NCBI GenBank assembly: GCA_948567375.1
Contig: OX419757.1
Span: 49,352,001-49,416,000, forward strand
Length of the DNA stretch: 64,000 bases
Direction: 5' to 3'
From: Lunularia cruciata
Taxonomy: Eukaryota > Streptophyta > Marchantiopsida > Lunulariales > Lunulariaceae
Below, piece after piece: positions 23,203 through 32,584 of this stretch; position 1 is the stretch's first letter; each line of letters begins with the position of its first letter. A program made the translations under genes and the position numbers. Below the pieces are notes generated by a model. It saw only the letters and a list, made by a program, of their open reading frames with translations, was not told where the DNA came from and ran no database searches.

Positions 23203-23959
23203 TCAAAGGTTGCCTAATTCCATCGGTACAAGTCCACCCATGTGTGGCATTTCTGCCTGATAATGTTGAAGTGGAACTTCTCCTTCACCTCCACCCAATG
23301 CTCTTGCTATTCTTTGTGCACAAGCAATAGCTTCAAATACCATGCGAGGATTTTGCAACATGACTTCTTGGCGAATCCACTCCTTTAACCCTTTTTTGAA
23401 ATTGTCAAGAGCCTCTGCTAGACTCATGTTAATTATTGTGACTTGTAGATCCAAACATGCCTCCACATACTCTTGTATGTTGTTCTTTTGTCTCAATTGC
23501 CCATAGTCGGGTTCGAGCCATCTGCACAAAATCCACCGATTGGAAATTCTTCAACAATCCTTCTTGCATTGATGTCCACGTGACCTCCCTTCTCTCTACC
23601 AACATGGATCATTCCCAAGCATCATACCAGGTGAAGGCTTTATTGGTCAAGTACCCACATGCAAACACACCTGCAACATGCTCCGTGATCTTTGTTGAGA
23701 ACAATCGGAAATATCGATTCATTCTTGAGATCCAATTTTCCACTACTCCTATCATACATTGCCCCTTGTAAGGCTCAATGTTGCAGGTCTTCTTCATCCG
23801 GAGCAGCAATGTGGCTTCATCGTTGATAGGGTTCGTAGGTATAGGTGCCTCTCCAAGTACTTGAGTCGTTGGTACTGGGTTTTGAGACGGCTCTTCTTCT
23901 TGCATTGCTTGATCGTTCCTGAGGATTTGCACTTGACTTTCTAATGTCTCCATGGTCAT
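23203..23959 (-). pseudogene. Gag of element B
   Basis: Two open pieces are seen. 23609-23959 (METLESQVQILRNDQAMQEE, then a Pro-rich stretch, and MIGVVENWISRMNRYFRLFS, AFTWYDAWE) is the capsid N-terminal region. 23203-23529 (MCRWLEPDYGQLRQKNNIQE, SLAEALDNFKKGLKEWIRQE) is the capsid C-terminal region of the retrotransposon Gag type. A frameshift separates them. The plus-strand copy B2 has the same start at 59265. Confidence 0.85.
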
Positions 23960-24280
23960 CTTAATCTCTCAAAATTTATTCAACATCCCTTTCATTCCTT
24001 GCACCAGCTCTTGCAATTACGGATCCATGGTTCCTGCAACACTCAATTGCTATTGTCTACTTCAATACAAAGTCAAAATGATCACTCTAGAAGGTGCACA
24101 AACTATCGGAACTACCATTGGGATTTGGACATTATCACTCATTGATAATACTCCTCGCCAAAATTTCTTACCACAAAATCTCTAAACATCACTTTTGGTC
24201 TCACTACATAATGGATTTCTACTTGAGTGTTGAAAGAGAGAGGATTTGGGACATTCACATCCATATCATCATAGTAGAAT

Positions 24281-24490
24281 TTAGATTGTCAAATCCCACT
24301 CTCTGTCATATATCACCACAGGTAGAATCACCGGGTTTGGTGAGTTCATCACCCTATCCATGATTTCTGTGCCAAAGTGATAAACTAGCAATACCCTCAT
24401 TTGCTCATGCTGAATGTACATAACCTTGATGTGGAATGGATTCGGGAATGGAAAGCTAGGTGCGGGAAATTTTCCTCTTGGTGCATCCAT
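24281..24490 (-). CDS. Leader ORF of element B (69 codons)
   Basis: A short ORF lies between the primer site and gag. It starts MDAPRGKFPAPSFPFPNPFH and ends in a block with YIQHEQMR, VYHFG and LPVVIYD. B2 has the same ORF at the same distance from its primer site (58842-59045). A 44-residue stretch from its FHIKV to PVVIYD aligns without gaps with the leader ORF of element F (40783-40953) and with 54283-54486. I do not recognise the family. It could be a leader peptide, a small accessory protein or a remnant Gag N-terminus. It ends in the region that overlaps the next Gag frame by eye only. Confidence 0.6.
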   Translation of the reverse strand: MDAPRGKFPAPSFPFPNPFHIKVMYIQHEQMRVLLVYHFGTEIMDRVMNSPNPVILPVVIYDREWDLTI

Positions 24491-24611
24491 CCTGTCCGCT
24501 CTCTAAAGTCCTTCCTAAGTCTAGTAACTACTCTATGTTCTCCACCTCAAATTACTCAATTTCAGTAGTTTTTGCTCTTCCAATAGGAGTGATCCACTCT
24601 CTTGGACTAAA

Positions 24612-24629
24612 ACACTTGCTTTGATCCCA
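24612..24629 (-). promoter_or_regulatory. Primer-binding site of element B (initiator-Met-like)
   Basis: The minus strand reads TGGGATCAAAGCAAGTGT, one base from the LTR end. The usual initiator-Met site begins TGGTATCAGAGC; the B2 copy (58703-58720) reads TGGTATCAAAGTAGGTGT, closer to it. The primer identity is inferred from this similarity. Confidence 0.75.
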
Positions 24630-24630
24630 T

Positions 24631-25502
24631 TGTAATACTCCAAGGACAAGAGAAGAGAGAGAAACACAAATTACACACTAAACATTTGGTGCCCTAAAGG
24701 AGCACCTGCTCTTTATTATATAGACAAAGAGGATCTCCTCTAAGGAAGCTCCACCATAGGATTAGGTACACAGATAGGTGACCTGTCATCAAGCTCCACC
24801 CTTGGATTACTTACTTGGATGGGTGACATGTTGGTCTAGGTCCTATCTGGTTGGTCAAACAAGCTTTGACCGGAGGGGATCTTTTAGGGAATCTTCATGT
24901 AGGAGTCTCAAAATCGCATGAGTAAGGTACCATTGGAAAGCTCTCGACAAGACAAACCAGGGAGGAGGGAAGGCCAGCCTTTACTTCACTAGGGAGGGGG
25001 GGGGGGAATCTGCACATTTTTTAGGCCTAATTCATCCGTTTTGGCCTCCAAAATTGCCTTTAAAGATTTCAGGCATATTTTGGTTCCTACTCTATGAGTA
25101 CAAGTCCCCTTTTGGTGATACCTCAATCTGATCTGTTAAGTCCATCATTTGTAACATCCTTCCAAATGTTACCAAACCAATTCTCACCTTTAAATCATAT
25201 GTCTAGCTATTGGTGCTAAGGTTCTCAAGTCTATTTTGGTTTCTGCTTTATTAGTAGAAGTACTCTTTTGGTGATACTTCTATTTGATCTATTTTGACCA
25301 TCATAAAATCATTCTAGATATTACCAAACCAAATTTCACATCTAGATCATATGGCTAGCTCTTGGTATTACATACTTGGAGAAATCATTCTATAAAATCA
25401 TTCTATAAAATCATTCTAGATAAAATCATTCTATAAAATCATTCTAGATATTACCAAACCAAATTTCACATCTAGATCATATGGCTAGCTCTTGGTATTA
25501 CA
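24631..25502 (-). repeat. 5' LTR of B with a duplicated end
   Basis: The LTR ends GGAGTATTACA at 24631 and starts TGTAATACC at 25502 on the minus strand, a near-perfect TGTAATAC/GTATTACA inverted repeat. A second TGTAATACC start lies at 25373, because about 130 bp at this end are duplicated (see 25305-25515). A TATA-like box is at 24711-24723. The run AGGGAGGGGGGGGGG near 24990-25005 is a homopolymer-rich patch. Confidence 0.9.
24711..24723 (-). promoter_or_regulatory. TATA-like box in B LTR
   Basis: The minus strand reads CTATATAATAAAG about 80 bases before the LTR end. The same TATATAATAAA occurs in all B-type LTRs (15502-15513 on minus, 55850-55860 and 58605-58616 on plus). This conservation between diverged copies supports a promoter role. 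Confidence 0.65.
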
Positions 25503-25515
25503 TACTTGGAGAAAA
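25076..25515. repeat. Tandem duplications at the outer end of B's 5' LTR
   Basis: Two diverged units of about 155 bp (25076-25230 and 25231-25380) share TTTTGGTGATAC, TTACCAAACCAA and ATCATATG. A recent near-identical duplicate then follows: ATTACCAAACCAAATTTCAC through TACTTGGAGAAA occurs at 25321-25384 and again at 25450-25515, separated by repeats of TCATTCTATAAAA. The last duplication copied the LTR edge together with the flanking D bases TACTTGGAGAAA, so it happened after B inserted. Confidence 0.85.
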
Positions 25516-26147
25516 TCCTTGAACTCAATTGTCACTTTAGGTAGAGAACCACTCCTCAAGTAGTCTCGGTTCCACTCGTGGTTTGCAAGTACAGTGAAAA
25601 ATTGCACCACTTTCTTGCCATCATGGCTCTTGATCCAAGCATAAGCAGAACCATCATCAAGGACATTGGTCTCCATCCTCACCATTGCAATGTACGGTTG
25701 TCCAAGGATTACCAAGTATGATGTAGCCTCTTGAACAAAGAAATTTTGTTCGGTAACTACATACCCAACCTTCACCTTCACCTTCACATCTAGGCAGGCA
25801 CCATAGAGTTCTCCCTTGGTGTCATTTGCTGCCCTGATCACCCAACCATCCTTTGGATCAATTGGCCATTTCCCACGCTTGTAGAGCTCCTTGGAAATAA
25901 TGTTGATTTTTGACCCGTGATAAATAAGAGCAACCACGAGATTTGTTATGTTGCCAATCTTGACCATGTTTTCAGTAGTAGCTCTAGCCCAATGCCCTCT
26001 AGTATAATGACTAGAGGCCCTACCATCATCATCCTCATCCTCTACAAATCTGACCTCACGGTTGTTGCAACATTGAGCTAGCTCTAACTCCTCTTCTTCT
26101 GTAACCGTAGTATCAAGAGCATTTGACAGAGCAACTTCTCGTGTCAA
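25503..26147 (-). pseudogene. Element D: protease-like region
   Basis: This is a 220-residue open stretch. The segment VVALIYHGSKINIISKELY is retropepsin-like, but the catalytic Asp is replaced by Tyr (related elements have D-HGS-x-IN). It is followed by the family block KRGKWPIDPKDGWVIRAAND, FFVQEATSYLVILGQPYI and METNVLDDGSAYAWIKSHDG. The last codons at its 3' end belong to B's LTR, because B inserted inside this frame at EFKDFLQV. The protease is probably inactive. Confidence 0.82.
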
Positions 26148-27478
26148 TTACCGCTTGCACAATCATGGAACTCTTTCTTGGCAATCCCAAGGATCTACCA
26201 AAGAGTAAACTCCACCTTAGCGTTGAGTACTCTCTCTTCTTGTACTCCTTTTAGATTAGTCGTCGCTTCAATATCATATTGAAGCTTATAAGTGGGTGGT
26301 TTACCTTCTCCTTCCCCTTTCTCTTCACTGATTTTTCAGAGTCAGAAGATAAATTATTTCCATGACCTCCTCTTGTGAAGGTACCACTCCTTGCCATTGG
26401 GGAGCACCCTCTTGACAATGTCTATCACCCCTCAATTGTCATTTTTGAGTTGATCTCTCATCACCAAGCTCTACGTATTCTTTCCTTCATTCTCTTCAAT
26501 GAGAGCTTCATGTTGGTTTCTTGCCATGTAGGCATGAACTAACATGGCATCCACTAGATCAGCCCATTGAGTTGCATTTCTGATTTCTGTAGCAGCCCGC
26601 AATAGTTCTCTTCTTGCGGTTTTACCCTTCTCCATTGCATGTAGAGCATTGCTCCACATGCTTCTTGTATCTGCATGCATCAAAAAATTTTCCTCTCCAA
26701 TTCCTACTACCTCTAATCCATAGGTACCAGCCTCAAATGATGTAGTAGCTTGTAGAGACAAGAAATCATCCAATAACTTCCGCATTCCTCCCTTCCCAAA
26801 GTTGGTTTCTAGGATTTCTCCCATCTCTTTCAACTCAATCTTCTCATCTTTCCAAAAAGCTACTCCTTGTTGAATGGTATCAGCAAAGTCACCACACTCC
26901 TTCCTGGTGTGTTCAATTCCTCACTCCAAATGAATCTTTGTACATATCCTTGCTTTGTCACCATTCTGGATTTAGAAACCGCTTCCTTTTTCCTCCAATC
27001 TTGCAAATTTTATTTGTAGATCCCTCATCCCTTTCACCAAATCATTGATGGTTGCCTTTTGCAAGGGAGTGGTGACAACTGGATTAGGGACAATTGGTGC
27101 TATGGCACTAGGTGTCACTGGTTGCCTTGGAGCTCTTGCAACCATTGGTGGTATTGCTTCCGATCTTATGACCACCTTTCCCTTACGGTATTCTTGCTTG
27201 GCAAGAATACTCAAAGCTTTTGAGACCTTCTTCCAATCAGATGTCAATCCAATAACCTCAGACCCATCCTCCAGCAAGACCCCCAACTCCCTTTTTAGCT
27301 CATTGCTTGCTGATTGAAGGAACCAATCCACCTTGTCATTCTCAAACGTGAGCTTCTCCATTCAAGACAGTTATGAATATTGTCTCTCAAACTCCCAAAA
27401 TAGTTATGTTGCACTCAACCCCTTGGCAGCCTTGTTCACCCACTCCATGAATGACTTATTGGTTACCCTATCTGCATC
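26148..27478 (-). pseudogene. Element D: Gag, central and C-terminal
   Basis: The 27362-27478 segment reads DADRVTNKSFMEWVNKAAKG and then AT-stop-LFWEFERQYS. 26972-27361 follows with FLQSASNELKRELGVLLEDG and a Pro/Val-rich spacer. A damaged zinc knuckle with GIEHTRKECGDF lies at about 26890-26960. 26471-26833 holds LETNFGKGGMRKLLDDFLSL. The stretch 26148-26470 has many stops and no clear motif. Position 27474-27478 is the left GCATC of element E's target duplication; the other half of this Gag is at 49125. Confidence 0.85.
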
Positions 27479-28271
27479 TGTGAAAACCCGGCAAATATCA
27501 CTTTTGTGGTAATCGGGTAAGTAAAGTTTGTTCCCGCAGTGATACGAGTCAGAATTGGTCAAATACGAAGCAAAGTAACAATTTCAGTTCTTCTTGAGTT
27601 CTTCTTTAGTCTCTCAAGTAGAAACCACACCCAAAAGAGAGTAACAAGCACTGATTCGCAGTCTTGTCATGAATTCACACTCCTTAATCAAAAATCCTTC
27701 AATTCTTTCCAAACAATCTTGATTGTGATGATTCAGGCTCTCCCAAAAATGACACTTCACTGCAAAATGACTTTGCCTTAGAATTGTGTTCCACCCCTCC
27801 ACTGAAGGCACAACTTCCTTGATCGAAATTGCTTCACATCAATCTCACACTACACTCACAAATGCAGAATACTACCAACACTACAATTCCTCTCAGATCT
27901 GTCAAGGCATTGCTTCGATTGCACTTCACTCAGGATCAAACACACAGACTGAAGATCAAGGCCGTGGAATCCAACATCCAACAAGCACTCTGACTTTCAC
28001 TTCAAATTTCTCCAAACACTCACAAACTCAATCACAAAGTTGATACTCGGAATCAAGCTCAAGCGACGAGCACTGCTTCACAGCACTTTGCTTTATCTAT
28101 TCTCAGAAATTATGAGCACTGAACAACATTTCTCTACGAATGCCACTCTTAAGTAGTGAAGCAATCAACAATTCTAACAACTATACCGTTCTACAACAAC
28201 TGTTCTAACTTGCAGATCCAAAATGACAATGCACCTCTTCATATCGGCCTCTTCAAATCTCAAATCTGTTA

Positions 28272-31006
28272 CTAATCCGATCTGATGTCTACTTCTTCCT
28301 CGGCTTTCAAACCTGAACCCAAAGTAATCTTACTTCCTACTACTCTGTCCTCGGGTTTCACAACTTCTAATTCTTCTACCAGATCCAGCAATTCTCTTTC
28401 CTGATCTAAAATTCCACTAGTGGGTAATCTATCTAACTCCTTATCTCCCAACCCACTCTTCTCTAATGTCTCCATTAGTAACTCCCAAGACATTTGTACT
28501 CCTACGTTATTTACTTCGGGTTTTGTTTGAACATCTTTCCAAAGCTTTTCCATCTCTATTTTCACTAAGTCTAATCTAATTGAAATGTTGTCTTCTACTT
28601 CTAATATCTTCCTATCTACCCAAATTCTGAGACTAATCAACAAGGCGTTCATATCTATGTCTTTTGCTTGTCTTCGCCTTGTCTCCTGCACCAACAACTT
28701 CAACTCGTGCAGCCTTGTCTCCTCAATCCAAATACTGGCTTCTGTACTTAGCATCTCATTCATTTTGAGGACAATTTCCTTCACTAGCTCCAATCTGGTC
28801 TTCCTTTGTCGCTCTGGATATGCAAGCCAGTCCTCTCTGTACATTGCCAACTCCTCCTTGAACTCAACTTTCACCGTCTCCTTCTCCTTCTCCTTTTGTA
28901 CAATCTTCTCCTCCTGATTATGAAGTAATTCTCGTAGTCTTTCTTCTTCCCTATATCGTGCCGCCAACTCTCTTTGCCAGAGTTGCTTCTTCTCCTCAAC
29001 ACTCTCCATCACCTTATTGAGCTCCTGATCCTTTGCTGCTACCCTCGCCATAGCATGGATTACTTCTACTCTTGAATCAGCAAATTGCTGCTTCAAGATC
29101 TCATACTCCGCTACTTGTCTCTCCCTTGCTATAGCACTCTTCTTCACAAGATCCTCTCGATAATTTACTTCTCTCTTCAGGTCTTTGATTACGTGACTTC
29201 TTACTACTGCCTCCGCTCGCAGTACTTCTCTTTCCTCCTCACCTTGGGTTATACTCTTCTTCAACTCCGAGTTTTCTTCTTCTAATCTCGCTAGCACCTG
29301 CAATACAGTCTTCACCTCTGGACATGTCGATAATTTACTTCTCTCTTCAGGTCTTCGATTACCTGACTTCTTACTACTCCCTCAGCTTGCAGTACTTCTC
29401 TTTCCTCCTCACCTCGGGTTATACTCTTCTTCAACTCCGAGTTTTCTTCTTCTAATCTTGCCAACACCTGCAATACAGTCTTTACCTCCGGCATTTCCTT
29501 CTTCTTATGTTCTAACTTTACCAACAACAGACACACCACTTCCCGCAGGTACTCCACTCCATCACTCGGAATTACTTCTTCTCGTGTGGCCACTTCTCTT
29601 TGTACTTTGTGTTCATCTGATACCCACCTTCTTCTCTGTAGTCTTCGTATCGGAAGTGACGCTTCACTTCCCGAGCTTTCTCCTACCTCTTCCTTCACTT
29701 TACTCGGCCTCGCTTCACACTTTGCCTTACGTCTCAAGCAAATTCCTCGCTGTACGGCAATCTTCTTTTCCTCGGGCACAGTTACTTTGTCTTCCAATTG
29801 TGTGTTGTCTTCAGCCTCCATCTTGGCTTGCACTTCTTCTTCGTATTCGTCAGCTGCCGGCACCAATGTCATCTCTCCCCCTTCATCACTATCATTGCTC
29901 TTATTTCCGCCTTGCAATGTTAGCTCAGGTTCCTCCTCATGTTCCGGGTCTCCTATTTTGAGCTCGGTCTCTCCTTCTGAGTCTTCGTCCTCCGACTCAG
30001 TCACCATCATACTTCGCCTCGGGTTACTTCTTTGCACCTTCTGAGGTTTCTTGCTGTCTTTGGCTTCTCCTTGCCAACTCCTCTTCTTTGATTTTGGAGT
30101 GCTTGCTTCTATCTCCATGCTCTTACCCGTCTTCATGTAGTATTCATCCGTGCTGCGGATTTGGAGAATGTATTGTTGTTCCTCCACGTCGACTTCTCTT
30201 CTCAAGTCGGGATGGAAGTGAGACACCATTCTGCTTTGCTCCGCCGAGTTGAGCAAATTCAACCCGAGGTAAAAATGTGCTGCAAATGGCACGATGTAGT
30301 GTGGTGGCGACTTATCCCGCAAATTCCACACCATCTGTCTCGTCCTCCTATGGAAGCACCTTGCCCAATTTATAGGTTCTCCTCCAAACAACTTATGGAA
30401 GAACACCGCTTGGTGTTTCATCACATAAGTTGTTCTCTCTGGCTTCAAGATTGCCATGAGAGCACTCACAATCCCTCTCTTCATTGGATCCTTGTAACTC
30501 ACAACTTTATACCCATTCTTCGTTCTCTTTGACGAGAAAGCGTCTCTCACCTCCTGAGTTTCTTGAGCTATCTCTCCTTTCCCCAAGAACGTGGCTCCCT
30601 GCTCTGAGCCTGCCTCCTTCCCGAGTATGAGTCTCCAATCCGACTTTGTCCAGCGAGCCGGAGTTCCTCTCTTCCCTTCTTCCTCGGGTCCATCGAGACA
30701 CTTCCTCTCGATGATTTCTGTCATAAATCTTGGAAAACTTACATTCCAGTTCCATGCCAGAAATGTGATCCGAAGTCGGCTCAAGACTTTGATCCTTGCT
30801 ATCACGCCTAACCTCCAAATTGCATGATTTCTCACTGCAAATTCAGAGTTCTTCTTTCCTCCTCCCATCTCTTCTACTTTCTCACTCTCTCTCGATTTCA
30901 CTCTTACGACTTCTCCCTTGTGCACTAACATGATTCCAACTCTATTTCCCTTCCCGCAATCACCTACAAGACGACTTCTCAACGGCGAAGGAAAATTACT
31001 CGACAT
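28272..31006 (-). CDS. LTR-borne ORF, best-preserved copy (two frames, about 850 codons without the duplication)
   Basis: The first frame (31006 to 29312, 564 codons) has a basic N-terminus and the AWNWN motif intact. The conserved block follows (NGYKV, DPMKRGIVSALMAILKPERT, INWARCFHRRTRQMVWNLRD, FAAHFYLGLNLL, HFHPDLRREVDVEEQQYILQ). Next are a Lys-rich patch and an acidic linker (residues about 300-440), then a predicted coiled coil (LARLEEENSELKKSITRGEE). A 170-bp tandem duplication shifts the frame; a second frame (29315-28272, 347 codons) continues the coiled coil to the tail DKELDRLPT, ELLDLVEELE, ending EEEVDIRSD. Sense is the same as gag-pol. The function is unknown. The N-terminal part may be related to the putative plant transposon protein domain (inference, low certainty). 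Confidence 0.72.
29161..29500. repeat. Tandem duplication of about 170 bp in E 3' LTR
   Basis: AATTTACTTCTCTCTTCAGG through the CTGCAATACAGTCTT region occurs at about 29163-29330 and again at about 29333-29500, with roughly 5% difference. The other LTRs have one copy. It breaks the LTR-borne frame. Confidence 0.88.
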
Positions 31007-31025
31007 TTTGTTGTTGCAAGTTCGA

Positions 31026-31033
31026 TTTTTATA
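31026..31033 (-). promoter_or_regulatory. TATA-like box just upstream of the LTR ORF
   Basis: The minus strand reads TATAAAAA 20 bases before the ATG at 31006. The same TTTTTATAGAGTTGCG context is kept in E's 5' LTR (near 48726-48740) and A's 3' LTR (near 824-838), and is damaged in A's 5' LTR and the solo LTR. It is very close to the first Met. If used, transcription would start at or after that codon, so a downstream Met might be the real start. Confidence 0.4.
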
Positions 31034-31417
31034 GAGTTGCGCTTCTTCGTCTTGTCACTTTGAGTTTCTACCAAGAAATCACACCTCCAGCATGCACATG
31101 TCACTGTCAATAAACCTTTGCGCGTATGGGTCGCTAGTTTTTAAACGGCCCCTTCTTGAATTTCTTGCCCTGACGAAAGGTTGTTAGACTTTCTTCACCT
31201 CGAGTTGAGCTCCCCTCGATATGAAGACATTTTACTTCGGGTTGTATGATGACAGGGCATTTCCGAGTACTTTGTCTTATGACCCGAAGTCACTTTACTT
31301 CGGGTTTCATCTCGAAGACTCTTTTCTTCACCTTCTTCGGCCATACATGCGCAATCCGACTTCTCTATACACTTCTTTTCCTTAATTTTGAACAAAACAA
31401 AAAATGTGGGCACCACA

Positions 31418-31432
31418 TACCCCCTCCCTCAA
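31418..31432 (-). promoter_or_regulatory. Polypurine tract of element E
   Basis: The minus strand reads AATTTGAGGGAGGGGGTA directly before the 3' LTR. It is equivalent to A's tract at 1217-1231. The integrase stop codon lies inside it (31429). Confidence 0.85.
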
Positions 31433-32581
31433 ATTTGAGTGTCCCCGAAAACATAGACCTCGGGTGTTTTAGAAACTTTCGAGTCTATAGTCCAATATTC
31501 CACAACTCTCCACCCGTTTACTCGAGTGGCAAAAGGATTTCCTTCCAAGTCTATGAGCTGCATGGACCCATTTTTGTAAAGATGAAGAACTTGATAGGGA
31601 CCTATCCATCTCAAATGCAACTTGCTTGGAAAAAATATTCGGCGATTGTCATATGACAAAACCAAATCTCCTTCACGTATAGCCACAGGCTTGATTCTCT
31701 TATCGTGCTTGACTTTCCTCTGTGCTTGTACTTCTTTCGTGGTTTGCATTGCATCGTCTCTTTTCTCTTCTAACCACATCAGTTGATGAATCCAAAGATC
31801 CTGACTTTCTTCTTCCGACATTCGTTCTTTGCAAAGAACCCGATATGTCGGCACTTCAAATTCAATTGGCAGTATGGGATGCAAGCCATATGTCAAGAAG
31901 TATGGAGTTTGTTTGGTTGTAATCTTTTCTGTCATTTGATATGCCCACAACGTGGCTGGTAATTTTGTATCCCAGTCATAGGCATAATTGAAAATCACCT
32001 TATTCAAAATTTTACAAAGTAACCCATTCACTTTTTCCGTTAAGCCATTTGCTTTTGGGTTATAAGGAGTTTACTTCCGATGTTTAATCTGAAAGTACTT
32101 GGTTAACGCCTCCATTACAGAGTTCAAAAAATGTATTCCTCGGTCACTGACCAATTCCAGAGGACACCCATATCGGGAGATGATGTCTCGAAAGGAAAAA
32201 TTCTGCCACCGTTTCAGCATCATCTCGGCAAGTTGCTTCAGCTTCAACCATCTTGGTAGCATAGTCAATGCAAACCAAAATGTATTGCTTTCTTGTGACT
32301 CGGGTCACTGGTTGAATGGGACCCACAAAATCAATCCCCCATTTCTCAAATGGGGCCAAAGGCAAAATTGGTCTCAAAGGCCATTGAGAAGTAGCCATCG
32401 GCTTCCCCGTTCTCTGACAAGCATCACAGCTTTGAACATGAGCATGTACATCTTTGTACATTGTAGGCCACCAATACCCTGCCGAAAGAATTTTCTTTAC
32501 AGTATTCTTCAGAGCATAGTGTCCTCCCGATGCTTTGGAGTGTAAAGATTTAATCACTCCTCCTACTTCGTATGTCTCCAA
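31429..32581 (-). pseudogene. Integrase of element E
   Basis: The zinc-binding domain lies at 32300-32581 (HYALKNTVKKILSAGYWWP, CDACQRTGKP). WGIDFVGP and CIDYATKMVEAEA follow in the same 145-codon frame, which then shifts near 32200. The core continues at 32071-32268 (SRYGCPLELVSDRG, HFLNSVMEALTKYF). A stop at about 32070 (Thr to TAA) precedes GLTEK, and the 31429-32031 frame carries NGLLCKILNKVIFNYAYDWD through to LHLRWIGPYQVLHLYKNGS and the C-terminus. All catalytic acids are still encoded, but not in one frame. Confidence 0.9.
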
Positions 32582-32584
32582 GCA

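Larger units (their letters stand above)
15422..25502 (-). mobile_element. Chromovirus-like Ty3/gypsy element B, with two later insertions
   Basis: Element B is flanked by identical 5-bp repeats TACTT (15417-15421 and 25503-25507). It has TGTAATAC...GTATTACA LTR ends, an initiator-Met-like primer site, leader ORF, gag, protease, reverse transcriptase, RNase H and part of integrase on the minus strand. Its 3' LTR is split by a solo A-type LTR (15557-19323). The junction between the 3' LTR and integrase is replaced by fused F-type LTRs (19420-20450), with loss of the integrase C-terminus, polypurine tract and the start of the 3' LTR. Chromovirus affinity is inferred from the primer type and from the [11 protein letters not shown] and [13 protein letters not shown] motifs. 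No chromodomain is preserved. Confidence 0.9.
27479..31417 (-). repeat. 3' LTR of E, 3,939 bp
   Basis: The LTR runs from TGTGAAAACCCGG at 27479 to GGGCACCACA at 31417 (plus strand as given). It is 253 bp longer than the 5' LTR, mainly because of a tandem duplication of about 170 bp at 29161-29500 and a 96-bp deletion in the 5' LTR. Confidence 0.95.

Noticed and set aside
25321-25515. Possible CRISPR-like array, because of regularly spaced short repeats
   Set aside because: Spacers are not unique and the units are a tandem duplication of an LTR edge in a plant genome.
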